DNA of 64,000 nucleotides from Byssothecium circinans (taxonomy: Eukaryota > Ascomycota > Dothideomycetes > Pleosporales > Massarinaceae). The notes under the pieces were generated by a model, which saw nothing but the letters and a program-made list of their open reading frames with translations, was not told where the DNA came from and did no database searches. The stretch lies in the NCBI GenBank assembly GCA_010015675.1, contig ML977031.1, forward strand, positions 65,039 through 129,038, written 5' to 3'. A program made the translations under genes and the position numbers. The stretch's first letter is position 1, and the number at the start of each line of letters is the position of its first letter. Below, one piece after another: positions 44,845 to 57,224 of the stretch.

Positions 44845-47647
44845 TATACCCCCCCAAACTTCGGCCTTGTATCCTTCTGCTATCTCTACTCACGTGCCTC
44901 AGTACAGTACATACATCAATAACAGCATAGAATATCCAAATGCGGCTCTCAAGGTACCTGAACGAAGGAAGAGGAACGGTCGTTATTACGGAGGAAAAAA
45001 ATTGTAGACGGCAGTCCCATGGTTAGTCATGAACGCAGTTTCCATAATTACCAAGACTGCATGCATGTAGATCCTCCATATCATCCAATGGTAGCACCTT
45101 CTGGGGACCTGTGGAGGCTTTTAGTGGGAGCAAAACGGGTTAGCTATTGGGTGTTTATCCGACGAAGGGTTTATTTCCGGGTGGTATCTAGGTCGGGCTA
45201 AAGCTCACGCGAGAGGTGGATAATGTAAGCGTCATTTCCTATTGCAATCATGAGTTGCTTCGGTTATGGTGCAAACAAGGGGGATAAACATTGTTAGATA
45301 GTCGGGACGAAATATCGGTCGACGCCCGTACCACTTGCATAATCTAGTAAAGCTTGAGTTGCATGGGAAGTTGGTTGGGTCACGTGAGCATGGCTTCACC
45401 TGGGCACCTTACGGGGATCGTGCCTTCTCAAAACACACAGTTAATAAGTCGTCCCTCCCTCAAGCTCAATTCCTCCACGTGTACCTCTTATAAAAAAGCA
45501 ATAAACGCGCTGTAGATGGGTTTGAATTGAGAAATACCTGTTAATGAATTGTTCTGAGAAGGTAGGATCCCGCTAAGGCACCCAGACACTGGGCAACGGC
45601 TCGGGTAACCAGTCTGTCTAGTACCGTATAAGGCGCGATATGAGGCTCACTCTTCCATCCTTTTTCTCCTTCGAAACCCTTGATCACTTTTCTCTACCCT
45701 CGTCTCCCCCTAGGTACCATCAAGTTTTCTACGTTCATCGCCACACTAGGCATCAACAAATCTCGCGTTCAACGACTCCGCCCCCAACCGAAAAATCAGA
45801 CAGATCTGATCGATCGCCAACAAGCATCATACTCGTCTCGGAAAGTCGGAGCCCAGGCATCCACGCCATCACTCGCCAACCCCTGTCAATATCACCAGCA
45901 CCGCCACAATTTAAATCACACGTCGTTTTTTTTCGACTCGTCCACACCATCTAGACCACCCTACTTTCTCATCTCTCTTCCGAGGCACCTTTTGGTCTTT
46001 TCTATGCAGAGTAGCATATCATGTTGTATAGTCAACCCTGCTGCAGCCATCGGAGGCCGCCCAATGGCCAGGCAGTAACACTATGTAACACTACCTCTCC
46101 TCCACAGACACGCCGTCACGCCGTCACATGCTCTCGTACGCGGCTAACGAGTACGCACGGTACGTGGTGACATGGTACTTGCGACACAAAGTATGACTCC
46201 GACATCCTCGCCACTGGGTACGTAAGCGTAAACGCGGCTTTTCCGGCTTCTCGAACAGTTCGATGCGGAGATTTCTCGTTGTTGGATATATCCGCCGGGG
46301 CTTGCGGATGCATTGAAGGGCGGCTTACAATACAGTCCACGACGCATGACTGGGGACCGGGAGGGGTGCTTAGAAACTAGAACGGAAGACTGAATACCGG
46401 TATCTATGAGTCGATGGATTACTCTCGCGGCGAAGCGGAGCGCAGCGGATAGGGATGAAGGAAGGAATAGATAGTAATACACTTGAGTAAGCGCGGAGGT
46501 CGCGGAATCCCTATCAGAGTGGAATTAAGGAACACGGAAATGAAAACGCGCGTCTGTTTTTTTGATGTATACATGTGACTATGTTTATATATATTTAGTG
46601 TTAAACTATCTTTCACCCATTACCCTGACCCTGTTCAAGACTCCCCGAAAATTAACGACGACGTGAAAGGTGGAACAGCTAACCAACTACCCATCCATTA
46701 TGTATGTCTCTGCACTAGGGGACGCCCTTCCCGCTATATCGTGATTCGTCATCGTGATCTTGTAGGTTAAAAAAAAGGATTTGGTGGTATGACTTGTTGG
46801 TTTTTCGGTTTCATGGTTTGGTCCGTCTAGTACATTCAGCCTTACAGGCAACCATCCCGCAAGGCGAATACGAAAGATGGATAGTTGTTGGACTCTATGT
46901 TTCAGTTCGCAGGTATGCCGCGGGATCCTTCGAGGCGCCAAAAGGGCGGTGCGTGATGGATACGAGATTGTCGTAGGCACCAAGCGGTACGATATCTCAC
47001 ATCGACCGAAGCTATCACAGACGCGGAAGTTGGAAGGGTTGTTTGCATGTGCAACTTTTCTTTTCTTTTCATATCTTGATCATTGAAGTAGCGAATGGCT
47101 AACGTACACATTAAGAGTACAGTAAGAACAGTATAATGTAATGCAGTAAGGAAATATCGTGTTTCTCGTCTAATGTGTCCCGGTCCGAAGTGAGTGAGCG
47201 AAGTCTTGCATACCCAAGCCAATCTATGATCCCGCCGTCGTAAAGTGTAGGTGTCGTCAAAATGCGTGAATCCAGCACGCCAGTAGTTACCGTATCCGCC
47301 CACCTCGGCCCCATATATACAACTGTCGCCCGACCGCAATCAAACCTATCCAAAACAACAGCAAAAGATAGAGAAGCAAAAGAATGAACAAAGGCAATAT
47401 AGACATGGAGATGAATCAAGACGCTCAAGAAAAATATATACAAAAGAGCGTCTTTCTGCTAGAGAAAGCAAGTTGGATATCGTGCTGTGCGCATTATAGA
47501 TTGAGAGATTATGTGATACATGTATAAGAAACGAAGGCAAGAGAGTAAAGAAACTAATCAGGTGTGGGTCATGCCATCGTGAGACCGAAGTCGGTCGCGC
47601 TCTAATCGGCTTCCGCAGAGCGGAATAGAAAAGCGGGAGGAAATCGT
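44845..47647. other. Gene-poor 2.8 kb
   Basis: No coding region, tRNA or repeat can be supported. The right end would include the 3' UTR of the zinc-finger gene, and several short frames appear by chance. Confidence 0.5.
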
Positions 47648-50051
47648 TCATCGTCGACTTTGCTGCAGGGCCATGACTGCCGCCTCGAGCTGTCGCAAAC
47701 GTGCGTCTTTCTCTTCTGTCTCTCGTCGCAGCCGCTTGAGCTCAGCGCGAAGGTCAGATGCATCGCCGTCCTCAGACATGCCCGCATCTGACATGCGCTT
47801 TCGCTTCAGAGGGTTGTGTGCGTCTTCTTCTGCTGGTACTTCGGGGATGCGAGGGAAGAGCGACTCGGAAGGCATGCGCATGTCGTTCAAGGAGTTCTCG
47901 TCGATGCTATCTGCCCGACGGATGATGAGGTGACCGAGATCCGCAGACATGCTGGTCCTACGGTGCACGCGGCGGATGTGTTCTGCGAGATTTTCCTTGC
48001 GCGTGAAGCCGGAGCCGGAGCTGCGCTTGCAGTCGGCGAAGGGGCAGAAGAGTGACTTCTTAGTGCCGCCGTGCATCTTGTGGACTTCGCGCTCATGGCG
48101 AAGGAGACCGCCGCTGTAGGTGAAGCCTTGGAGCTTCTCGCAGCCCTTGGCAGCGCACTTGTAGGGACGGTCGTGCTTGTCCATGTGTTTGCTGAAAGTT
48201 TGTCAGTGATAGTTCCTTGAGAATGAAGTATGGGCTCACCTCCACTCGCACTTGCGGTCGAATGCGAGACCGGTGCACTCTCCGTGCTTGCACACCATCT
48301 TGCCCTCATGGTTCCTCGGAGGCTCTTCAGAACGCTTGTAGGCGTGGTTCCTTCGTGGGGAGTCGTGATCATCGCCATCTTGTGATACTGATGAACGATC
48401 CTCGGAGACGTGCCTCATGGGGCCCAAAGAGCTGGCAGTCGAATGTCTTCGATCACCGACGGGAGAGAGAAGTGGTGAATGGCTGCCTCCAATACTAACG
48501 GGGGTAGGAAAGTTGGAAATAGAATGGATAGATGAGGTGCGTTCATGTCCTCGGGCACTCTGGACAGAGAGGATAGGCGACGTTTCGTTTCCCATGGCGA
48601 ACGGGTGGTTGATAAGCTCAGAATATGCGTTGTCGAGGTTAGATGTGTTAAGGTTGAGTGGCGGCGCCTGAGGCTCTTGGGCTGCTGCTTGATATAAAGT
48701 GTGTTCAAAGGACGCGAAGTCTGGATGTGGCGCAGCGCTATCCGCGCTCCCGGTGATTCGAATGCTTGGGGCTTGTGCACTCGTCAGATGACGCGCAGGT
48801 TGTTGTGGCAAAGAAGAAGGTGGAATGCGTTGCCAAGCAGAGTTGAAGTTGCTGTCATCCAGTTGCTGAGGAAAAACGGTCAGATCGGTGGCGTTGCCTG
48901 GGATATTGGGCAGAAAATTAGTAGGGTCGGAATTAAATGACCCCAAGGCTGCTGGGAAAGGCGAGGAATAAGTACTCAGGCCTGGCCGGCGTCAGTATCT
49001 AACCATCTTCCGGAAGCACAGGCTGAAACGCAACCGTATAGGTGTGAAGCAGGCAGAAGGGTGGAGTGAGTCAACGGCTAGCTTACCATTGCCTTGTGAT
49101 CCCTGCCGGTTTGTTCCCATTTGTGTTGCATCACGTGTGAGAACCGAGCCTTGGCGCTGTGGCGCATATTCCAAATCGCACGGAACCGATGGATCCGGGG
49201 TGTTTCGCAACCTCAGGTGGTGCCCGAGGCCTCTGTTTCCAGCTCCGCCGACAAGCTGTTGCGCTTCAGGTTGCGAAGATGTGCCAACTAGCTCGAGGCC
49301 AAAGTTGAGGTCTGCATGTAGCGATCAGCATTTGAAACACGTGCAAAAATCTATGTTTAGTGCTCAACTCACAGTCCATGGAGCTTGGCGGGTTCCAACT
49401 CGGTAGTTCTACATTCTGCAAGACAGCATCAAGAGGCACGCGTGGATTGCTTCTTTGCGCATTCTGGCGGTTGTCGCCGTTGTAAAACATCCAGCACACG
49501 CCCCAGAGGACCGCCAGCGAGGGCTTGATGGTCCAGGGAAACGTCGAGAGCGGGCGCGGCTTCTCCGCGAACTCTGTGAACCAGCTCAGGAGCCGGTGTT
49601 GTTTCTTGTCATGGCCTCCAAGCAGCAGCGAGTCCAAAACTTTGCGCTCAAGAGCGCCGACGAGCTGCGATTGGAGGCGGAAAAGCAGATGCTCATAGTT
49701 TGCTAGGAAGGTCCCGTCGAACACTAGACCTGCGTCTAAACCTTGGGCAATGAGCCACTCATCATCGTGCTGCGAGCGGCAAGCACCGAGCACGCTGATG
49801 GCATCGTGCACTCGAATGAGAGCCTTGGCGATGTCGTTCAGTGAGAGGCCGTCTACGTTCATCGCAGACTGTCGGAGGAACATCTCGTTGCTTCTGGCCA
49901 CAGCGGATAGGGCACTTCCCGAAGGACTGAGTTTTTCGACAGAATCAAGCACACTGTGGCGAAGCTTAGCTCTGGTAAACAGCATGATTGTGTTGTTTGT
50001 GAACGTACTGTTGCATCTCTCCACCAGATATGTTTTGAATCGCGGCATCAT
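47648..50051 (-). CDS. C2H2 zinc-finger transcription factor, three fingers
   Basis: Exons 50051-49373, 49311-49087, 48981-48240 and 48191-47648 join in phase to 729 aa. The helical N-terminal part (KLRHSVLDSVEKLSPSGSA, ...SWFTEFAEKPRPLSTFPWTIKPS) is a conserved fungal domain. A Ser/Pro/Gln-rich linker follows, then three C2H2 fingers: one rebuilt across the last intron (CKHGEC...HMDKH), CAAKGC...HEREVH and CPFADC...HIRRVH. The C-terminus has a leucine-rich coiled coil (LRAELKRLRRETEEKDARLRQL in part). Nuclear DNA-binding regulator by inference. The 5' end is uncertain: sequence upstream to about 50358 reads naturally in another frame (AAIQNISGGEMQQYVHKQH) and may be joined by a 55-nt intron (50008-49954) or by a frameshift. 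Confidence 0.78.
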
Positions 50052-53000
50052 CCTGGCCCGTGGTCCGTAGTTTCAAACGTGGCCTGGATACGTTCTGCTT
50101 GGTGTTCCGACTCTCGCAAACGCCATCTGAGGCATGATTTGAGTGATTGGGCTTGTGCTGAAGTCCTGCGCGTGGCAGGCCCTTTGCGAAGCTCCTGATG
50201 GCCTTGGATCCCCGACCGAGGCATACCTCTGAGCCAGAAATAGATGGGCAAGCAAAGCGAGGCTTGACTCGACGACGGAGCTGATGCACGAACTGGAGGA
50301 TCTTGAGGGTGAGAAAGATGTTCGTTTGCGAACGGCGCTTCTGCACAGCGATAGCCATTGCGTCCTGAAAACCGGGGAGTTGTAGGCGGGCGTAAGGGAG
50401 GCCGATAGAAGGCCTTCCCTTGCGTGCGCGCGAGGTTGTATATACATGTTTGATCAGGTTGCTGATGGTAAGGCTGTGGGTGCCTGAGAAGAGTGGTTCA
50501 CCGCTATAGAGGCAAGCGTTGATTCGCCGAGGAACCCCTCCTGCACCGCCGCGGTGGCGCAGACGCGTTAGTCCTTCACCACCTTCCACCCTCCTCATCC
50601 TATCACGAACCCCCAACACAGCAGGAGAAGGCGCAGTCATCGGATTCTCAAATACGGCTGTCGTACAGGCGCACTGCGAAGCATTTCTGACCGCCGCACT
50701 TCTCTCGCTGCCTGCCGACTCTGCCTCTCTTCCTCTCCTCGTCTCCCCTCGGCTGGCATCGTCATGCGTTTTCCGTCCATCGCATTATTCTCTCGGTCAT
50801 CTGGAGTTTGGTTGGTCCCTCCATCGCCTCAGCCTTGAGGTGGCAGAGAGGGCAAACACTGAGACTGCCTGACTGGCGAAACAATGTGGAACACGACCCA
50901 GGCAGTAACGTCTCATCGCAGCCCCCATCTCTGACCTCACCACCACTTGGATTTGACTGGCGGAACCATTTTGCCAAAGCTGTGCCTGTTTTGGCGTCGC
51001 TGTCGGGCGGAAAGGGGGGAAGAGAGTTACTATGGAGACAGTCGCGTTTCTCCTGCTCGTCCATCCTTCTGTCTTCACCATTCGACGTCCACTCACAACC
51101 ACCGCCAGGTGGATTTTCACTTTCTGTGCGCACTCGTCTAGGCGCAGTGCATTGTTGCTAGAACACACCGTCGAGCAGAACGGAAGTCTCAGTTTCCTGT
51201 CGACGTGCTGTTTTTCGCATGTTTTGTGGTCAGCCACACCCACATCCTCACCACAACTCCATCTTACTGTACGCGTTGGAGAACGAATCTTATCCAAAAT
51301 CATCTCGCACCCTGTCCTCCCCGGTCGGGCTGTCGACTTCGTTTGGAACCTCAATTTAGCAACCGCCAGGATCCGAGAACCAGGTCACAATCAAACGGTC
51401 ACCCACTCTCAAAACGGCATTTTCCACAAGCATGACAGTTCGAACCATCTTGTTCCGATTCAAACATTCCAGCTACCTTCGCAGTCACAGCAGTAGCCTC
51501 GGAAGTTTCTAGCCTCATAGGAAACCTGTCTCAGGCCTTGTTGAGCCTATGGGTCTTGTTCCATTGATTCCAAAGACTTTTGGCGGGAGCCAAGCTTTCT
51601 CAGCTATATTTCCATCTTCTTGAGGATTTGAATGTGACAGATCTCTGGTCCGCTCGGACGGGCAGTTCCCGTGAAGCTTAGCTGCACAAGGTGACTTCCA
51701 AATTTCGGGGTTCAGTCGGTCAAGCAAAACCCCGAAAGTCTCGAGGAAACGGCGAATTGCCTGAGGCATCTCTGCATGCAAGGCATTTACTGGTTTCCGC
51801 ATAGCCGTACTCGCGTTCGATGTTTGCAACACCATATCTGTTTCCACGCTGCTCGCCCGCACGGAGAGACTGTACGTCGCGCAATCATCGTCCCCTCTTC
51901 GAACCCAGGCAATTCCAATGTCTTGGTAAAGAAGAGTGCCATTACAAATTCAGCCGAGCGGGTGTTGACAGATCCGGCCCATCGATTCATCGCTAGCTGT
52001 AAGGCTTCCCCAACGAGACTTCCGCTCTGGGTGTAGTCCTCCCTGGTTGTAGTCCTGCCTGGTTGTAGTCCTGCCTGGTTGTAGTCCTGCCTGGTTGTAG
52101 TCCTGCCTGGTTGTAGTCCTGCCTGGTTGTACCGAACCTAAGACCGATTGTACAATAAATGCGGTCACCGATAGCACTTTTTGGCTCGACATAGGGACGG
52201 CTACTGCTGTAGTTGACTGCAAAGGCGCTTCTGAGCACTACCGATACAGGTGAGGACCCACTAGTCTTCTCCTCCAACTCAGAATGACCGCACATGCGAC
52301 TGTGGATGCAACTAGCTCGAAGAAGTCGGCATTCCGGTGACCGATTTACTGACTTGGCTCTGAAATTCCCCGTCAGGTATGGTTAGCTTACCACAGCGAT
52401 TATCATATCAACATCTAAATATCAAGGACTGCAATTGCTGGAGTAAATGGCAATCGTAGCGTTCCGTCCTCATCTCATCCAAGTGACAAGCCTAAAGCTT
52501 ACAAAGACACAGTGCTCAGAGTGCTCGTGAACTCAGCCGCATATTCCGATTTCGAAACAAGATAAGTAACACTGGACCCACAAAGAAGCATACAATAGAT
52601 GGTTCACTATCCAAGTACCGTATGAGAAGTGTTGGTTGCCGGCATGACAGCGTGTCTGGTAGTTTGTTGTGTGGACTCGGCTCTCCTCGGTCCTCGGGAA
52701 CGCCCCGAAGAAAGCGGCGGGACATAACCGCAGGACCTCTACCCTTGCCTTCATATGAAGAAGATTGCTGAACTACCTTCAAAGTTAGCCCTCGTGACCG
52801 ACCACTAAAAGAAAGCGGCACAGTAGTTGTGCATGTCCTGCCACTGTCATGCATACTACATGTTTGCCAAGCGGACAACTGACGTAAAGGCGCATTAAAT
52901 GGGCGTGTAAACACTATTTTCAGATGAAGTTCAGAGATCATGGCTTGCTAAGATTCTAGTTGTCGTGTACCTACGCAAGGCAGCTTTAGTTGCCCAGATA

Positions 53001-53075
53001 TATGTATCGTTCCAGTCGACTCGTTTCAATTTCTCATTCGACGCAATCTCTTTCGTTCAAGATTCAAATCTTTCC
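50052..53075. other. Gene-poor region upstream of the zinc-finger gene
   Basis: 50052-50640 probably holds 5' exons or UTR of the zinc-finger gene on the minus strand. From 50640 to 53075 I find no supported gene; it includes the 16-bp minisatellite described separately. Confidence 0.45.
52033..52132. repeat. 16-bp minisatellite, 6 copies
   Basis: GTAGTCCTGCCTGGTT units begin at 52033, 52049, 52065, 52081, 52097 and 52113, with a partial seventh. The first unit has one difference (CCC for GCC). Confidence 0.93.
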
Positions 53076-54865
53076 TAAGCTAGCCGTAATAGCTTTCGGC
53101 CACCTAGACCTTTCGGCCACAACACCAAATCGGCCACCCCTTAGAAAATCACGCGTTTTCTCTCCACGCAACGCATTAAAATGGATAACCGTGAAATCGC
53201 AATTCAATTAGCTATTAATGATCTCAATGCTGGCATTTATAAAAGCCAGAGAGCGGCTGCAAAGGCCTACGCAATCCCTCGAACTACGTTACAGCACTGA
53301 TTGCAGGGCGGTACCAATATGCGCCGCAGCCTTTAACACCTGCAGCGATTAACCCCCTTACAAGAGGAATTTCTTACAAATTGGATTCTCGAAGAGGACG
53401 CACGCGCCTACCCTCCCTCCCACGCTCGCGCACGAGAAATGGCGAATCAAATCCTGCAATTAAACGGCGATAATAAGCTAGTGAGCAAACTATAGATATC
53501 CTTCTTTATCAAACGCAACCTACGCGTTGCCTCTATTGTGGGTAGGAAGATTAAGGCTGCGAGAGCTAAAGGAGCAACTTAGGAGGTAATACGCAAGTTT
53601 CTTAAGCTCTATAAGTAGGTCCGCGTTAAGCTAAATATACGTAATAAGGATACGTAGAATATAGACGAGACTGGCAAGGCCCTAGGTGTATGTGCAAACA
53701 CTAGAGTACTCACTAGTAGTTAGAAGACGAAGGCTTACTATTAGTCTCTAGAGAATCGCGAGTAGGCGTTAATAATTAAGTGCGTTTCTGCAATAGGGAG
53801 AAAGCTGCGGCTAGGGATTATTTTTAAAGGTAAAAACCTGTAGAGCACCTAGTTTCCATTAACTATACCTAACTAGCTATACGCAACTTCAGAGAATGGC
53901 TGGACATCTAATGCGATTAGCGCTAAGTGGCTGCAACGCGTATTTCTGCTAGAAACTGCACCCTTAGAGGATTGCTGGCGGATGCTGATCTTAGATAGTC
54001 ATGGCAGCCATGTAGACCTAGATTTCCTATAGATCTATAAGTAGAATAAGGTTAGGCTTCTATTTCTCCCTACGTACTCCTCGCACGTTCTGCAGCCCCT
54101 AGATCTCTTAATTTTCTTATTAGTAAAACGATTCTATCGCCAGCAGATCTAGGAGTTATCCTACCTAGATGATGCTGCCCTAGTTAAAAAGGAATGATTT
54201 ATTACTGCCTACAACGCTGCCAGAGAGGCTGCAATTACTAAGAGAGTGATTCATAGTAGGTGGGCCACTGCAGGCATCTGCCTATTAAATATTAAGCGCG
54301 TAGTTAACTCATCTCAAGTTACTTAAAGGCCTGTTACGCCCCCTTGCCAGGATTAAGCTTATCTCGCTGAGAGCCATCTCTCTACCCCTCACGGCCCTTA
54401 GGATCTGTTTATAGCTCAAAGGCAGCTCCACAGCGCTAAGAAATTAAGCCGTAAGGTTTACTAACTATTTAAGAAAGCTAGCAAGGCAATTGTAGTAGTA
54501 AATACACGCTTAGCAGCACTAAAAGTAGAGAATAAAAGACTCTAGAGCTAACTTAAGGCCCTTAAGCCTTAACAACTATGGAAAAGGGTTCGTATAGACC
54601 TAAATTAACGCTTTGCCAGCATAGATTAAATCATGATAGCCAAGCAGGCTTCTGCCCTTATGGAGCAACAAAACAAAAGTCCTGACAAAGAAAAAGAGGC
54701 AGAAAAACTGGCAGCAGAAGTGGTAGCAAAAACTCTGCAATCTATGTGTATTAAGTAGCAATTGTAACTAGGCTGGCTGAATTATTACGTTGATTTCTGA
54801 GGGGTGGCCGATTTGGTGTTGTGGCCGAAAGGTCTAGGTGGCCGAAAGCTATTACGGCTAGCTTA
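53076..54865 (+). mobile_element. pogo/Fot1-like (Tc1/mariner) transposon with 60-65-bp TIRs
   Basis: The element spans about 53078-54863 (1,786 bp) between two TA dinucleotides (53076-53077, 54864-54865). The left TIR (53078 to about 53141) starts AGCTAGCCGTAATAGC and contains two TTTCGGCCAC blocks; the right end is its reverse complement with at most one mismatch over more than 60 bp. Inside is a decayed transposase frame (separate entry). The near-perfect TIRs show a fairly young insertion. It ends about 30 bp before the ATG of the MFS gene. Confidence 0.92.
53180..54766 (+). pseudogene. pogo/Fot1-type transposase with many stops
   Basis: The frame opens with MDNREIAIQLAINDLNAGIY and KSQRAAAKAYAIPRTTLQ, a psq-type helix-turn-helix, followed by a CENP-B-type second helix region (about 53360-53540). 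DDE catalytic landmarks remain: NIDETGKALG (first Asp), LILDSHGSHVDLDFL (second Asp) and LQPLDLLIF near 54100. A coiled Lys/Glu-rich C-terminus (EKEAEKLAAEVV) follows. Many in-frame TAG/TAA codons stand where Gln or Trp are expected, as RIP would produce; a small indel may also be present. It cannot encode a working transposase. Confidence 0.87.
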
Positions 54866-54892
54866 TCCCCATTGTCAAACCGTCAAGCAGCT

Positions 54893-56718
54893 ATGGAAAA
54901 GCCATGCCTCGAGACCTTGCAGGAAAAGCCAGCCATCGAGCTCCAGCGAGACCGATCGACCAAATCGCAACGCTCCGCGGTACCAGTCTTATCTCCCGCT
55001 GAAAAAGATATATGTGGCCCTTCAATAGACATAGAGCACCAAAAAGAGCGCCGACGCTCTCTGACGAGGAGTGAAAAGGCTGCTCGTCACATCTCCCCCC
55101 AGTCTCTGGTGGACTCGATAGCTGACGAAGAAGGCATGTACTCAGCCGACGGGCGGGCACTACCTATGCCGCCTATCCACACAGCTAACTGGAACAGATG
55201 GTCGAGTCTCTCCATGCAAAGGGGGCTGCTGGATTCGACCCATGATTCGAACAGTACCAGAACCCTCCAAATGCATCACCACCGGCACCAGCCTCAACGC
55301 CATCGAAACTCGTTGAGATGAGCGTCACTCAAAAAATCCTCTTCGTCGGTGTCTGCGCCGTCTCCCATCTCATGACACAAGCAGCCCTCGGTCAAGCTCT
55401 TATCCCCATCGACGTCATCGCCTCTGAGTTCGGAAACGTCTCTCCTGGCGAACTCTCCTGGTTCATCGCCGGCTACAGTCTCACAGTCGGCACCTTCATC
55501 ATGATATCCGGACGTCTAGGCGACATCTTCGGCCACAAGCGCGTCTTCGCCTTTGGCTACGCCTGGCTCGGTCTCTGGAGCGTCCTCACCGGATTCTCCG
55601 CCTACGTGCGCCATCAAATCTTCTTCGACATCTGCCGCGCCATGCAAGGCATTGGTCCCGCTCTTCTGATGCCCAACGCCCTCGCGCTCTTCGGCCGCGC
55701 CTACGCCCCCAACAGTATCAGAAAGAACATCGTCTTCAGCATCTTCGGCGCCCTCGCGCCCGCAGGCTTCGTCATCGGGGGCACCTTCGGCAGTCTCTTC
55801 GCGCAACTCGCCTGGTGGCCATGGGGATTCTGGTCCTACGGCCTCACAGCCTTCGGCCTCTCCGCCTTCTCCCTCCTCGCGATCCCACGCGCGCTCTCCG
55901 CCCGACCAACCCACAAGCCGAAATTCGACTGGACCGGCGCGCTCCTCATCGTCGCCGGCCTCGTCCTCGTAAACATAGCCTTCAACAACGGACCCCTCTA
56001 CGGCTGGGGCGTACCGCACGTCTACTTCATCCTAATCATCGGCCTCCTCTGCATCGGCTTCTTCATCTGGGTCGAGCTCCGGGCCACGAACCCTCTCCTC
56101 CCCGTACGCGCCCTGTCCAGCACCGTAGGCTACGTGCTCGCGCTCGTAGGACTCGGCTGGGGCGCCTTCGGCATCTGGGTCTTCTACACAGTGCGTTTCC
56201 TCCAGCACATCCGGCACGAGACGCCGCTCACCATCTCGGCGCACTTCTCGCCCGCCGTGCCCGCGGGCCTCATCGCAGCGGGTCTAATGGGCATCCTGCT
56301 AACGCACACACCCGTCTCCTTCGTCATGATGGCCTCGATGCTCGCCTTCCTCGCCGGCATCCTCATCTCCGCTTTCTAGCCCTAACACCAGACCTACTGG
56401 GCGCAAACTTTCGTCTCCATCGTCGTCATGCCCTTCGGCATGGACATGTCCTTTCCCGCCGCCACGCTCATCTTGTCGAACCATATGCCGCGGGAGCATC
56501 AGGGCTTGGCGGCTAGTTTGGTGAATACCGTGGCTAATTACTCGATTTCTATCGCTTTGGGCGTTGCGGGGACTGTCGAGGTGTATGCGCCTGGCAGTGC
56601 GGATGGGCGGATGGCGAATCGGAATGCGCAGTTTACGGTGTTGGGGTTGGCGGGGGTGGGGGTGCTGTTTGGGGTGGTGTTTTTTGGGAGGGAGGGGTGG
56701 AGGGTTATGGGGCATTGA
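54893..56718 (+). pseudogene. Decayed 14-TM MFS drug:H+ antiporter (DHA2-like)
   Basis: The N-terminal tail starts MEKPCLETLQEKPAIELQ at 54893 in one frame, and the membrane part (from about 55198; MSVTQKILFVGVCAVSH at 55318) is in another, so a frameshift or an unrecognised intron lies around 55110-55198. The core shows MFS features: GYSLTVGTFIMISGRLGDIFGHKR in part (motif A), RAMQGIGPALLMPNAL (motif C-like region), and helices to ILISAF. The frame then meets TAG (56377) and TAA (56383) and resumes as HQTYWAQTFVSIVVMPFGMD, the normal continuation, ending at 56718. A TGA at 55240 and a TAA at 55186 interrupt the upstream part in the core frame. All four stops could come from CAA, CAG or CGA by one C-to-T change. 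A pogo element lies directly upstream. Confidence 0.75.
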
Positions 56719-57224
56719 GAATGTGGTGGAGCTCTTGGGATTGGTTGGGGGGGTCCTGGGAAGGTGGGGAGGTGGCATGCGGAGCGGAGCGGAGCGGAGA
56801 TGGCGGCGCACAGGAGTATCGTATTGATTATGTTTGACGGTTGAGGGAAAGGCGCTGGAAGAAGGTGGTTTTTCTTCGGTCTTCTGTTCGGTTGTTATGC
56901 TTGGTTCTCTGCCTAGACTTCTACGAGCCCCGAGTTTTTATGGGACCTTCTCGTTCTTGTATATGTCGTTTAGGTTCTTGTACAGTACATAGATATATAT
57001 CCCTTCTGAGGTTCGCTTGCACGCGTCTGCTCAGCGCGATACCACTGTTGAAATGTATCATTGTGTTAGAACTATATCTTGTCATGGAACTTGTCTCCCA
57101 GGAACTCATTGTATGTGTATTAACGGATAGAAGAGAGATAGTGCACAGAAAAATGTCCGTAATATATTGAGTGGAGTGTCGTTCAATCATCAAATACACA
57201 GTGAAAACCGTACGCCCCATTCTC
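56719..57224. other. Convergent intergenic region
   Basis: 3' flanks only. A short GGAGC repeat lies near 56778-56795. Confidence 0.5.

Noticed and set aside
51880..51910. CTTCGAACCC resembling a tRNA T-loop
   Set aside because: No acceptor stem, D-arm or anticodon arm could be paired around it on either strand.
52030..52135. CRISPR-like array
   Set aside because: The units are directly tandem without spacers, in a eukaryote.
55516..56811. Long antisense frames over the MFS gene
   Set aside because: They are shadows of GC-rich coding sequence; the sense strand has clear MFS helices.
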